DNA from: Agapetus fuscipes
Taxonomy: Eukaryota; Arthropoda; Insecta; Trichoptera; Glossosomatidae
DNA length: 64,000 nt
Assembly (NCBI GenBank): GCA_951799405.1
Contig: OX637344.1
Span: 124,001 to 188,000 of the forward strand
Reading direction: 5' to 3'
Shown here: positions 11,096 to 21,866 of the stretch, piece by piece
Position numbering within the stretch: position 1 is the stretch's first letter
Layout of the letters: the number at the start of each line of letters is the position of its first letter
The notes under the pieces: generated by a model
Seen by the model: the letters and a program-made list of their open reading frames with translations, nothing else
The model's database searches: none
Told to the model about the DNA's origin: nothing
Translations under genes and position numbers: made by a program

Positions 11096-11870
11096 TACCA
11101 TAAGTAACAGATATTTCTTGAGACCCAATCGACAGAATATTACATACTACCATTTTTATGATTTTTCAGTCAACAAAAAAGAAAAAATAATTAATTTTGA
11201 TAGTCCTTTATCAGAAAATGAGCAAAATAAAAATACATTTTCCTTTTTTTTCATAAAAATAATCTACTCCGTGCTGTCTTTCATTTTTAAATGTTTGTAT
11301 TCTACGCATTACAACTTTTGAAAATAAAATTTGGTCAAATATTATCTCAAATATCATAGAAGTAGGCGAGTATCACTCAAACTTATATTTCAAAGTACAG
11401 ATTTCATTTTTCTATAATTGCTAATATGAAATTAGGTTCCATTTCTACTGCCCGGAGGTATGTGCCAAAATGGAGACGCAAAACAACAGTCTCCAGCAAT
11501 CTGTCTCATTACTAGAAACCTCATTCCCATGTGATCGTCTTCATCAATTTGGTCATCACGAACAATTGCACCAATTCAATTTGGTGATCATAAACAATCG
11601 TACCAATTTTGACAGTCGTAATGGGCGCCATCTTGTTTGGAATGGGACCAGAGCAAACCGCAGAGATGTGCGCAATCACAGCTGGCGGAGTTTAAGTGTT
11701 TGTTGTATTGGGGCTCTCACGGATTGAACCACTTCAATTTTACTTGTTGAAAATACTATATACTTCTTCTTCTTCAAGTGTCAGGTCCCCCCGACGCTAA
11801 CAAGAATCACTTGCATGAGTGTCTCCCTGTCTCTCGCAGCTCTTACTAGTCCTATTTTTCATATTGCTAT
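11096..11870. other. No recognised feature
   Basis: Mostly AT-rich. An 85-codon plus-strand frame at 11470-11727 spans imperfect internal repeats of CACCAATTCAATTTGGT type and has no domain signature. I do not call a gene. Confidence 0.4.
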
Positions 11871-11887
11871 TCCATCTCGTATGTTCC

Positions 11888-12025
11888 CCCACTTCAACTG
11901 AAGTGGTTGGCGTAAGGTCAGCCCCTTATCTGTAAAAATAAATAGGTTCCACTCGCCACATGCGAAAGATTTCGGGGATAACGCGGCAAGAAGTTAGATT
12001 TTATGTGTAGCTTAGTTGCGATTTA
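11888..12025 (+). repeat. SINE1, 5'-truncated
   Basis: Holds the SINE1 body only: the palindrome CCACTTCAACTGAAGTGG, then TAAATAGGTTCCACTCGCCA, and GGGATAACGCGGCAAGAAGT to the 3' end. The tRNA-like head is missing, as expected from incomplete reverse transcription. Confidence 0.7.
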
Positions 12026-12030
12026 TGTTA

Positions 12031-13035
12031 CGGATGAATGAGATCTGTTTCCTGCCGACACACGGTTTCCCTTCGATCTTTCCTTCAATAAGTAATCAAA
12101 TGTAACAGTTCGTACAACGTCACAAAATATTTAAATTACGAGTATTTCATCATTTTTTCGTGAAGTTTTGCGCATATTTTTCAAATGTCATCCTTTTGAG
12201 TTTTATCTAAAAAGTAAGATTCATATTTTTTTAAAAGCCGTTTTTGTAAGAAGCACAGGTCAAGAGTCAACTGTAAGCCCGGTTAATATTTAACAGGGAC
12301 GAGGGGAAATCTGTGAAAAACATGAGGAGGTACATCCCTTTGTACAGTCTACTTCTTCTGTCTCAATCTAAATACCAATTTGCAGCAATGTTGACCTATC
12401 TTAATCACATTCCTACCTATCTATGACTAGAGAACCTACAGGGTACTAGACTATAACCGATTATGATACTAAATTAACACTTATGAAACAAAACTGTATA
12501 CAAACTGCCCGTCAGTTGTTTGTTTTTAATTCCACAATTAGGATACAACAATCAGTTTTACATCTGAGGAAATTTGGTTCAAAGAATCAAGTAATAAAAA
12601 CAAGGCAATCGCCAAGCTGTAAAATATTCCTAACAAAATGTTAGTAACAATATTTTCGCATGAGGATGTTGCTCAAAAACAACTCCGCAAAATAATAAAC
12701 ATCTTTTTATTTTTTTAGAGACAATCAAAAATCTCTAATTAGTTCACTTCTTACAAAATAACAAAAAATGCAATATGTGCGGCTCACACAATCAACAATA
12801 ATGTAATGACAGTAAAAACATCACAAGCAAGTGAAAAACTTGCAGAAGTGCGTGTAGAATTAGTGCTGATAGTAGGTATGAGAAAAAAAGATCATTGTGA
12901 AGGAGGGATTGTTCAACGTTTGTCCGCGAGAGGTTTATGTAGCACTAGCACACATAAAAAAATCTAGAGAATATAATTGTTAAAAACAATACTAGAACAG
13001 CATCTAGAAAAAAATAACAAAAAGAGAGAACGAAG
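12031..13035. other. No recognised feature
   Basis: AT-rich sequence with no shared repeat or open frame of note. Confidence 0.4.
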
Positions 13036-13039
13036 GAAA

Positions 13040-13262
13040 TAACAAATGTAAACATAGAAGAAAAAGACCGAGGAAAGAATGGATTGACCACGTAAGTGAG
13101 ATTGCAAATGTCTGGAATCTACAGACAGAGAAAAAGAGAAGAGCGTGCATGAAGAGAGTGAAGAATGGTGACGCGATACAATAAGGAGGCAATGATAGAA
13201 GTAGAGACAGTTCTGTGGAGATACCGGACACCCTTAGCGGAAATGTGGCTTGATACTATAAC
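13040..13262 (+). pseudogene. LINE-A 3'-end remnant
   Basis: One plus-strand frame reads RPRKEWIDHVSEIANVWNLQ and then TEKKRRACMKRV, matching LINE-A residues 544-575 (RPRKEWLDQIGEIAKEWNLQ and following). Past that, frames break, but AGTTCTGTGGAGATACCGG and CACCCTTAGCGGAAATG still follow the LINE-A 3' end. A 5'-truncated and decayed copy. Confidence 0.75.
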
Positions 13263-13269
13263 AGAAATG

Positions 13270-13805
13270 TCAGTAATATACCTTGTGTTTCCTGATGTTA
13301 ACAAAACCATCAAAATGGGCACTAGAGCAGTCTTGATGTATCTATCGATCTTATAGGTAGATAGAAAGCGATAAAACATGCCGCACGTGATCATCTGACC
13401 AGATTGTTAAATGTTCTTCATACAAAAAGTATAAAAAGCACATGGTGAACATTTGACACCGAGATGAGCTGATCACGCGCGACCATGTTGTACACAGCTT
13501 TACATCTACCTACCTACATGCATGCTCAGTGGTTTCGATCGAGACGTCTCACCTTGGTCAAAACAAAACCATCATCGTGGTTCCTAGTTGAAAAAGTTAG
13601 ATAACCACTGTAGAGAGGGACAGAATACATGTTTATAATAAACAGTGAGAGAAGAAAGGGAAAGAAAAAAATCATTATAATAAAGAGAGAAAAAAACACT
13701 TTCTCGCGTGAAACAATCAGTTATTGTCAACCAGTACTTTTGATGCGTTTGTCACTGTTTTCCCACACGATTATCTACCCACATTTTCACACGCTTTTTT
13801 CTTCA
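13270..13805. other. No recognised feature
   Basis: No repeat or gene that I can support. Confidence 0.35.
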
Positions 13806-13808
13806 ACA

Positions 13809-13922
13809 TTAAAAGTTTAAACTTTAATATTGCCAAAGATGTATGGAACCTTAAACGCAAACTATGAGCGCTCTTTAACATCCCATACATTTTCTGGTTA
13901 GTTTTTGTACACTCAGCGTAAA
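13809..13922. repeat. HP-1 hairpin MITE
   Basis: AAAGATGTATGGAACCTTAA on the left and TCCCATACATTTTCTGGTTA on the right form the inner arms around the loop CTATGAGCGCTC. Outer arms are weak. Confidence 0.6.
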
Positions 13923-14302
13923 GGTAAGTATTATTATGAATTATATGCGAGCTTGAAGCACGCTGCGTTATACACTAGCTATGTATGTGTGTGTGAGAGG
14001 TTTCTCTCTGTAGAAACCGAGAGTGTTTTTTTTTTGGATCTTTAGTGATGTTGGCCCAGCAGGACGCCGAAGTACGTGCTAGAAGTAAAAGATAAATGTA
14101 TATATTAATTTAATTTTATAATTTTTGGATGAATTCAAACAAAACACTGTTTATTTTCATTATAAAATTTATGTAAAAAGATTAAAATCTTTAAACAAAT
14201 ATATTTTTATGTATAAAACATGTATCTATAAATTTCAGGCATAAACCCTGTCACTCTTCCCGACTTAGAGCTAGTGACATTGAGCTAAGTTTACAACGCG
14301 AA

Positions 14303-14366
14303 TGTAAAAGAAGGAAAGAGAGCACCCCTAGGGGAATGGTGACAAAGTTACAGTTACAGTTTACTG
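14303..14366 (+). repeat. LINE-A 3'-terminal fragment, GTTACA-tail type
   Basis: CACCCCTAGGGGAATGGTGA followed by repeated GTTACA units is the reverse complement of the end at 27.68 kb (TGTAACTGTAACTCTGTCAC). Only the non-coding 3' end is present. Confidence 0.6.
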
Positions 14367-14773
14367 GAAGTGTGTTCAGCTTAAGACTGAAGTATCATTC
14401 AGGAGACTTAGCTCATGGTGTATTTACATCTAACATCGAGAACATGGAATACCTTCTTGCATATCGATACCTTAAAGGTAAAACTGAATAAGTGACATAC
14501 GAATCCAACATGAATTTCTCAAATGCACCTTTCTTCCTTTTTGTACAAGAGAAAACACTTCAAAAGTGTGAAAATCCTGCAGGTTAGAAATTCTTCTTGA
14601 GCACTTCGTTATAATTAGTTTTCTTACGATGAGAAGTTACACCTAATAAAATGTTTCATCCACGATTTCTCAAATCAGTAAATCATCACTTATTCAATTT
14701 TACCTTTAAGGGGCGGTATTATCATTTCAGTGTGTTATTTATGTCGTTACAAAATATACCAGCTTGTGTACTC

Positions 14774-15028
14774 ACCAAGGGTGTCAGAAAGGATTTTCCG
14801 TTTCGGCTGAGTATTTAAAACCCAAAATAAATACCTGCAAGGTGTACTCAGTCTTCGCAAAAAATGAGAACCAGCCCCCCCAGGAGCTGAAAACCACCCC
14901 CCTTCAACTGAAAGTGGTTGGTGTGAGGCCGGCCCCTTTACCCGTAAAAATAAATAGGTTCCGAATTGCCACATGCAACCCCTCGGGGATAACGCAGGCA
15001 AGAAGTTACACTACATGTGTAGGTTAGT
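14774..15028 (+). repeat. SINE1, 5'-truncated
   Basis: Begins just after the B box (GGTGTCAGAAAGGATTTTCC), includes TTTCGGCTGAGTATTTAAAA, the decayed palindrome CTTCAACTGAAAGTGGTTGG, and ends GGGGATAACGCAGGCAAGAA and TGTGTAGG. The tRNA head is absent. Confidence 0.7.
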
Positions 15029-15040
15029 TGCGTTTTTATA

Positions 15041-15115
15041 TAAAGTAAAACGCTTGCTAGACACGCTGTGTTTTTTTCGATACATTTTTTGGTAAACGCC
15101 TTAGTACATTTTCAC
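15041..15115. repeat. HP-1, right half
   Basis: GATACATTTTTTGGTAAACG corresponds to the right inner arm of HP-1; the left arm is not recognisable. Confidence 0.4.
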
Positions 15116-16350
15116 ACCAGGGTACCTACTGCACCTACTACCAATATATGCATGCTGAGGAAGTAAGAACATAATATTGTCTGTTTACTAAGTGTTTGTT
15201 TATGTAGAGGCATGCGCTTAGTGTTGACTTAAGTAGAGCTGGCTTACTTAAGTGATTTTAAAGGTAAATAAGTAATGACTTGTGCAAATAGAAAAGGTAA
15301 CTAAAGCCTTTGATTTCTCATAAAAATTTAGGTACCAAAACTTTTTTTAAATATTTAGAAGAAGAAAATATTCCTATAGCACCTTGTGTTTTGGAAAAAA
15401 AATTGTTAATTATTTTTTACATAATTTATTTAAAGGAAATAACACGATTGTTTATCAATTTCAAGATTTATTTTCGTAACGAAATTATTGTTGTTTTCAC
15501 TTTTCCATTTTTTTTATAATAAGCGTCTACTTTAATTGATAAACAAAATTGAAAATCCATTAAAATGACAACTATGGAACATAAAATGTACATGCTTTAG
15601 AACATACATCTTTCATTTTTTTTAAAACTCCACAACAAAATCATAATTATTATCTGAAATGATAGAAAGCTATAAGCACTGCTTGGGTTTTCCTGTATTG
15701 TTACAACGATGTTTCACATTGAATTTGTAAATACAGTCTACTCAGACTTATTTGAGTGTTTTTGGCACATCTGACAAATGATGGCTACAAGTCATCACCT
15801 GAAATCGGCTCACGTACAGAGGAAGAGCGCGGAAACGTGAAGTGATTCGCAACTTAAAGTCGATTCCAGTAAGAAGCTTTCGCCGCAATTTTCTTCAATT
15901 TCCTGTCATCTGTAGAACCACGCACCTTGCTTAGGATAAGTGGGACGCGCTATTAAGTGTTTAGCCTGGCGTGTCAGTAGGAGAGTTATTAGTTAGCTAC
16001 CCGGCTGACTTATCCATCAGATGGCTATTTTGTAGGTATTTAAAGATTGCCTTGTTATTATAAACACATCCATTATTGAAGTTATTATAATCAAAATAAG
16101 TTCTAAATATTAATAAAATAGATTTGTTTTCCGCTTTTTTCTAGGTACCTACTGACAACCAGGGGTAAGTTTTCTATAGCTAAGGTAGATGATTATAAAG
16201 GTAAAAAACATGTAGTATATAAAGAAAACCAATTATTTTGTACCATCCTAAAGAATGAGCACCAGAGTAAGGAACTTATTTATTTTCATATTAAAAGGGT
16301 TCAGTTTTACGTTATTCCTTAGGAATTAAGTTCATTTAACGGTTTATAAT
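15116..16350. other. No recognised feature
   Basis: AT-rich sequence. No shared repeat recognised. Confidence 0.4.
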
Positions 16351-16356
16351 TTATTA

Positions 16357-16486
16357 ATTTCTCCTTCGTTCTGTACAGTAATAAATTGCCCGCGCATTCA
16401 GTAAACTCAACCACAAGATGTAAACTATTCAAAACCACGTCATGTCAAGTCTTTCACCTAGTGAATACATTCTCATGGCCAACGTT
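16357..16486. repeat. Diverged direct repeat, unit 1
   Basis: ATTTCTCCTTCGTTCTGT ... CATTCAGTAAACTCAACCAC ... CACCTAGTGAATACATTCT is repeated with many changes 230 bp downstream. Parts recall HP-1 (a CTCAACCA stretch), so both may be old relatives of that family. Confidence 0.5.
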
Positions 16487-16586
16487 ATAGTACTAGAAGT
16501 GTATAACTGTGAGCCCAATCATCGTTTTCCAAATACAATATGAAAACTAAAATAACGAGACTCTTGACAGTTTAAAGTTACATACA

Positions 16587-16704
16587 ATTTCTCCTTCATT
16601 CTGTCAACTGAAAGAAATTGACTACGAATTCAGTGAAATCCGATGAAACATATTTAAAACCACATGTCCAGTTGTTCACCCAGTAAATACATTACTGCGC
16701 CCAA
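16587..16704. repeat. Diverged direct repeat, unit 2
   Basis: ATTTCTCCTTCATTCTGTC ... AATTCAGTGAAATCCGATGA ... CACCCAGTAAATACATTACT aligns with unit 1 at 16357 across about 120 bp. Confidence 0.5.
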
Positions 16705-17061
16705 GTTTAAACTCAAACTTATAGTTTCAGCAAATATGTCTAATACAAATAACGCCTTACTTGAGAGTTTAAATTTCACAACACTTCTAGTGAAACGCTA
16801 AGTGCTAGTTAGTATATGAACTTTTATACTTGGAGTGCAGTTCATATGAACACGTGGTTAAACACGCAGCTCTATATACCACCATTTAAGCTGATAAACA
16901 ACTGAATGCTCGGCTTTTGACTGCTTGTTCGCATTTCTCTCTCTGCGAAAGTATAGCTCTGTGCAGGCACCGCTGCGCACTCGCCACTGCGCACTTTCAT
17001 TTTCCATTCCCAACAACAATACCGGCGACCGGCTTTTTGCCATTTTTTTACTAACTTAACA

Positions 17062-17176
17062 AACAAACTCAACCATAGCGTTAACCAAAAATGTATGGAA
17101 AGTTAAACGTTCACTTCAAGTGCTGTTTAAGGTTCTGTAGGTTTTTTTTTGTAAACGCTACGGTTGAGTATAAATA
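17062..17176. repeat. HP-1 hairpin MITE, clear palindrome
   Basis: A good copy for seeing the structure. ACTCAACCATAGCGTTAACC and AAAAATGTATGGAAAGTTAA on the left pair with GTAAACGCTACGGTTGAGT and a decayed TTCTGTAGG on the right, around a short loop GTTCACTTCAAGTGCT. Predicted transcripts would fold into a hairpin of about 45-bp arms. The outer segment seen in other copies (CCCAAGTATAAAAC) is missing here. Confidence 0.85.
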
Positions 17177-17389
17177 AAAAGTTTCAGCTCTGTTCGATAT
17201 TTCTCAGTCAACTGAACGATTTGATAAATCATTACTTAGTTGCAGGTAATATTGTTTTTGCGAGGAAATTGGATAATGAATCAATAATTGACTTTTGCTT
17301 ACAAACTATACATTTGATTAAAATGTAAGCTAGTAGGTACTGTGGATACAAAGTATTTATGTTTTTCTTGAAGATATGTAAGATAACTC

Positions 17390-17640
17390 ATCTATACATT
17401 AAAAATGAAATGCTATTCGTTGGTAAAAGCAATTCTCAAGGATGGATGGAACCGATTGCGATTTTAGTCTTAAAATGGTGACCTTGGGCAAGTTGTGACA
17501 AAAAAAAGATTTTAAAATTAGGGAAAAATTGAACATCCGTTTTGAATGTTTTATTCTTATATTAACCATTTTCTTTCAGATTTTTCTTACAACATTTTCA
17601 ACAAATGACCACTATCGAATTGATCGAAAATTGGATTGCA
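17390..17640 (+). repeat. Dispersed repeat related to 62.67 kb
   Basis: AAATGAAATGCTATTCGTTG, then a region ending CATCCGTTTTGAATG and ATTTTTCTTACAACATTTTC, follows the same order of short blocks as 62665-62960 (AAATTAAATGGCATTCGTTG ... AACATCCATTTTTTTACAG). Family unknown; no ends defined. Confidence 0.45.
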
Positions 17641-17694
17641 AACATTTCTTTTGAGGATTTATACAACTCATAATGTAATCTCATTTTTTATAGT

Positions 17695-17835
17695 GTTCTG
17701 TGTTTGTCTTAAAAGATATGCCGGAAGATGTGTAAACATAAGACAGATATGTGAATTAAACGAACAAGCGCCTTTGGAATGATTTAAAATCATGAAAAGG
17801 CGCTATATAAATTTAGAATTGTATTGTATTGTAAA
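17695..17835 (+). repeat. L2/CR1-like LINE 3' end (LINE-C relative)
   Basis: AAGCGCCTTTGGAATG ... AAAAGGCGCTATATAAATTT can form a stem (GCGCCTTT with AAAGGCGC) and is followed by tandem TTGTA/TTGTAT units. A stem of this kind followed by a short-unit tail is typical of L2/CR1-like 3' ends. No coding part is readable upstream. Confidence 0.5.
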
Positions 17836-18165
17836 TGGTAGTTCTCACGAATACAAATAAAGGCCGGCGGAAACTATAACAACGCGCAGTTTGATCGAAA
17901 TCAAAAATATCCACAAGTTTTTTAATGTTGAAAACAAAAAAAAAACAATCTCAATAAATAAACTAAAACATAATCTAAGCTAGCTCATGGTCATGAAATG
18001 ACCAACTAGCATTGTAAGCTTAACTGTCGTGGGACCAATTACCTCATGTGTTCAGAGATCAAGTATCACATGGTTATTGTTTTTTTTAATAATTGTTCAA
18101 ATAAAATGACTTGAATAGTGTGCTCATTTGATACCTTTATAATGAAGGAAAACATAAAAGTTTTC

Positions 18166-18449
18166 TTAAAACAAAATTATTTTTTCTTTAACGTAGTTTA
18201 ATTTTCACAATAATATTTTATATCTCGAGCACTTTCGACCATCAATATTCAGGTCATTATCAAGAGTGATGTATGTCAAATTAAAATTATTAAGAACAAA
18301 CCATAGATCAAAATTATATAAATTCAAATTAATAGGTAGGTATAGGTACAATAAAGATGAACTTAATTTAAATTAAATATAACAGTCCAAAATTAAAAAA
18401 AAAAAAAAAAAAATTAAACTACGTTAAAGAAAAAATAATTTTGTTTTAA
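18166..18449. mobile_element. MITE with 40-bp perfect terminal inverted repeats
   Basis: The left end (18166-18205, TTAAAACAAAATTATTTTTT... ending GTAGTTTAATTTT) and the right end (18410-18449) are exact inverted copies over about 40 bp. The 200-bp interior has no open frame; it holds a 19-bp A run and a stretch CTCGAGCACTTTCGACCATC. No second copy is in the window. Target duplication is unclear in the AT-rich flank. Confidence 0.8.
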
Positions 18450-18451
18450 AA

Positions 18452-18945
18452 AAATGAATTTTCACTGTGTGAATACCCACACCCTACAAAATATAAAAGT
18501 TTTCTATTTAAGTAATTTTATTTTTCAACAAATACACAACACTTTGTACGTGTCTGTATTTTCGCTTATCTTTTGATAGAAGTAAAAAAAATAACTCGCG
18601 AAGGTTTTGATTTAAAAAGATTTACTAACGCCGTAGCTTAAAACTTTAAGAAAAAAATCATATTTTTAATGTAATATTGCATGCACATTAGATTTATTTA
18701 CATTTTTGTGAAAAATAATTACGTAAATGTAAACAAACTCTTTATATGCTAAAAACATTAAACAAAATGTTTTATAATTTACCTACATGCCACAATAACA
18801 AGTAAATAAATACTACATGTGTAACAATTTCAATAATAAAACGCAATCAACAGTTTAATATCCAATTCTGCACACACTCAGCGTTTGCGGTGTCACAATA
18901 TACAACAGAAAATCACAATTATTCCACTTTCTACTTTGTGTGCAG
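18452..18945. other. No recognised feature
   Basis: AT-rich spacer. Confidence 0.35.
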
Positions 18946-18947
18946 TA

Positions 18948-19076
18948 CCGACGCTACATGGCGAACTTACGAAAATATAAAGTAACCACACGCTCACTAG
19001 AGGCGCTTTTTCAGTTTGAGTATTTTTTGGGTTCACGCTATGGATGGATTTAACTTTACGTTTGTATACTTTGAAT
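18948..19076. repeat. HP-1 hairpin MITE
   Basis: Left end GTGCAGTACCGACGCTAC, loop CGCTCACTAGAGGCGCTTTT (inverse orientation of the usual loop), right end CTTTACGTTTGTATACTTTG. Confidence 0.65.
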
Positions 19077-20365
19077 GCGGAATCATTTACGTATCACAAA
19101 ACAAAATCCATCAGCGGGTTGTGATGTAAGTTATTGCATTATAATGTAGGTAACCAGTAATTTGCGAGATCCATGTTATCATTATTGCAAACGCGATAGT
19201 TTTGAGATAAACATTCGTGCATCTTTATAAATTTCATCAACGTATAAGAGAGCATTTAAGAAATTTCAAATTTGATCCTTAGAGTAACACATTTGTGCTT
19301 AGAGAGAGCTATTCTTAGCATGAAACAGCAATCGTGAATATTGCTTTGAAAAAGCTGCAACCTGCAGCTACTGCAGATACGTGGGGCTCAAACACAGCCC
19401 TGTTTGGTTGGAAAGAGAGTAGGGTATTGAACAAAACAGAATGTAAACACGTTCCTCCCCTACTGCTACTCATGCTACACGCGCTGCCCCGACTCAGTGG
19501 TTCTGTCATTTTTTTGGTGCTTCAAAGCACTGGTGCAAGAACAATTAATCTTTGCTGTCTCAATGTTGCTCCACCCATTATTGCCCGCATTGGCGTAGTA
19601 TTTATTTATAAAATATTACTAAAACAATAAAAAGAACAATGTGTCACATATGTATGCTATATGCAACAATACGTCATGGGTAACATGCGTGACATATTGT
19701 CGCTCTTATTCCGCAAATTGAGACGTGAACTGTTTTTCCCGCCAAATTAGAAAGTACGTTGTTACGACATCTCGCCGCAAATGAGTCGCATTCAAATTTT
19801 CATTCCAAATTCAATTTTGGAATTCTCATTTCGAACGCGGCTTTTATTCCGTATTCAAGCACAGCCTACGTGACCCCATGTTATGGCAACACTGAGAAAT
19901 ACATTACAAATTGCATTTTTTTTTGTTTAATTTCAAATCATTAGCTGTCATAAACATGTGAATGGAAAATCATGCGGGGAAAGGAAATGATTGTAAATTT
20001 GAAAGCGATGATGGAGCTGAGCCCTTATTGGTTGTGAAGTGTGGGTAACTAGTCATTATACAACATTCGATATTTAAAAAAATACTGATAATGTAATGAA
20101 CGGAGTCGGAACGTTTTAAATTTGTTTTTTTCTTGGCGGGCAAACGTCACATGTGTGTTTATTACGGTACCAATAATAATATTATTGTGCATTCACCCTA
20201 GTGATCCGGCCGTGTGGCGTTAAAACTTTTAAAGTCGTAAAGCAGATTTTTACTTAATTTTAATTTTTTACGTGTAGGCGTCTATCTGTTTTGTTGTATT
20301 TTTTCAGGATTCTGGAGATTCTATGTTTGTAAGATGAATTATTACCTTTCATTTATAATCTTTCA
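19077..20365. other. No recognised feature
   Basis: No shared repeat recognised. Two chance frames overlap on opposite strands around 19.3-19.6 kb; neither has a family-like motif. Confidence 0.35.
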
Positions 20366-20369
20366 AATA

Positions 20370-20665
20370 CCGATCTGTAGTCTAGTGGTTAACGCTCATA
20401 AACCAAAGGACCCAAGCTCGATTCGGAGCACAAAAAATGGCATTTTATTTTCAAAATTTGCAATTCGCTGGGTTGAAAAATTCATGTGCCTTTTCAAAGG
20501 CCGTTCACCAAAGGCCTATCCAGCCTTACAGCAACTGGTTCTTGCTTGCAATTTGGCGCTTTCTGTAGCAACGATCCAGCTCAAAAAGAGGTTTTGAGGT
20601 GTGATTCACACAAAAACAGCGCTCAACAAATAAATCAACCTAATTTTATTACTATTAATACATTT
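20370..20665 (+). repeat. tRNA-derived SINE2
   Basis: Head CGATCTGTAGTCTAGTGGTT (A box) with a decayed B box (AGCTCGATTCGGAGC), body with CCAGCCTTACAGCAACTGG, and the SINE2 3' tail TTTTGAGGTGTGATTCACAC then AAAAACAGCGCTC and an ATT-rich end. That tail is the segment shared with LINE-C. Confidence 0.75.
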
Positions 20666-20699
20666 AGAATTTATACTATATTATTATTATTTACAATTT

Positions 20700-20954
20700 A
20701 TTCCTTGACTTATAGGTTGGTATGAGGCTGACCACCCATACTGTAAAAAATGGTTCACTTTGCCAATGTCACCCCTGTTTCAGGGAATGTCGGCAAGAGT
20801 TGCAGGGCTTATGTTCATTTGAGGTTTGGATTTTATTTGTAAGTACACAATCAGCATTTGTAAGCGCGAACTACACGTGTTTGTTTGTGGGCATACATCT
20901 GAGAGCTTTGAATGAATATATCCTTGCAACTTAGATTATAGATAGATTATAGAT
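20700..20954 (+). repeat. R260, full length, young GATTATA-tail subfamily
   Basis: From CCTTGACTTATAGGTTGGTA to TTGCAACTTAGATTATAGAT plus a second GATTATAGAT unit. Read by eye it appears identical over about 245 bp to the inverted copy at 53523-53774, which implies very recent copying or conversion. The 70-codon frame it contains is shared only for this reason. Confidence 0.9.
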
Positions 20955-20957
20955 GCC

Positions 20958-21118
20958 CATAACTATACACGTATCAGTTCGCTATTTCACATGCTACATG
21001 TGAAATTACAACATTTAAACTGAAATCTCAAATAAACAAAAGCCATGCGACCTCTCCTGAAACAGAGGTGACATTAGCAAAGTAAACAATTTATAACAGT
21101 ATGGGTGGTCTTTGCTTT
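20958..21118 (-). repeat. R260, degenerate, inverted next to the previous copy
   Basis: ACTATACACGTATCAGTTCG ... CCTGAAACAGAGGTGACATT ... ACAGTATGGGTGGTC follows the R260 body in reverse, without a tail. Its indels and substitutions show that it is much older than its neighbour. Confidence 0.65.
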
Positions 21119-21124
21119 AGAGTT

Positions 21125-21684
21125 ATAAAGTAAGACAGTAAAAATCATTTAACATATTCAATTGATTTTATTCCTCGATCAATTAACATTATTTTAGTAC
21201 ACTACATTTGCCGAGACAAGCGTAAAAAGCTCCATAAAAGCCACAACAATTAATTATATTCATCGCAGCGATACGGACGGTGTCAGACAAAAAAGGCGTA
21301 TCACATCATATTGTACATTTTTCATTTCGTCCCAAGCCGAGCGTGAAGTTTTAGTTTCATAACAAGTACACACACTGCCCGAATATGCAGATACGATCTT
21401 GTATAACCAATGCCACGCTGTGTTGTAACGTTCATACTTTTTTACATTTGAATAACTGAGTACATTTTCTTTTAGGAAAGTGGATTTCCCTTCAAATATT
21501 GGTGCGGTGCGTGTGGGTGGCCTGAACCTTTTTATGCATAACATTTAAGCGTAGGACTATAACCAAAATAGAAAACATTTAATGCTTAAACGTTAAACGG
21601 TAATTCAAAATTATGAACGGAGGATTTTCATTTTTGACGAAATTATAGAGTTCTATCGAATAATATTTTTATTGTAGTTCCATG
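21125..21684. other. No recognised feature
   Basis: No repeat or gene recognised. Confidence 0.35.
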
Positions 21685-21686
21685 AC

Positions 21687-21866
21687 TAGTAGCTTGGTAT
21701 AAGGCTGATCTTCAATGCTGTTAAAGTGTGATTCACTTTTGTCAATACCACCACTCTTTCAGGAAAAGGCGGCTGGAGTTGCAAGGTTGATGTTCATTTG
21801 ACGTTAGGATTATTTTGTAAATGCATATGCAGCGTCTTTAAACGCTCACTTACACGAGTCTGCTTG
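21687..21866 (+). repeat. R260, 5' part of a copy split by LINE-A
   Basis: GCTTGGTATAAGGCTGATCT ... CTGCTTGTAGGCATGAA follows R260 with moderate divergence and stops abruptly where LINE-A starts. The 3' end resumes at 22109. Confidence 0.75.

Noticed and set aside
11470..11727. 85-codon plus-strand frame
   Set aside because: It contains short internal repeats (CACCAATTCAATTTGGT-like) that produce the open frame; no family signature.
20722..20934. Repeated small protein starting MRLTTHTVKNGSLCQCHPCF
   Set aside because: It is the translation of R260 DNA. The frame is broken or shifted in most copies and differs freely between subfamilies, so there is no sign of selection on a protein.
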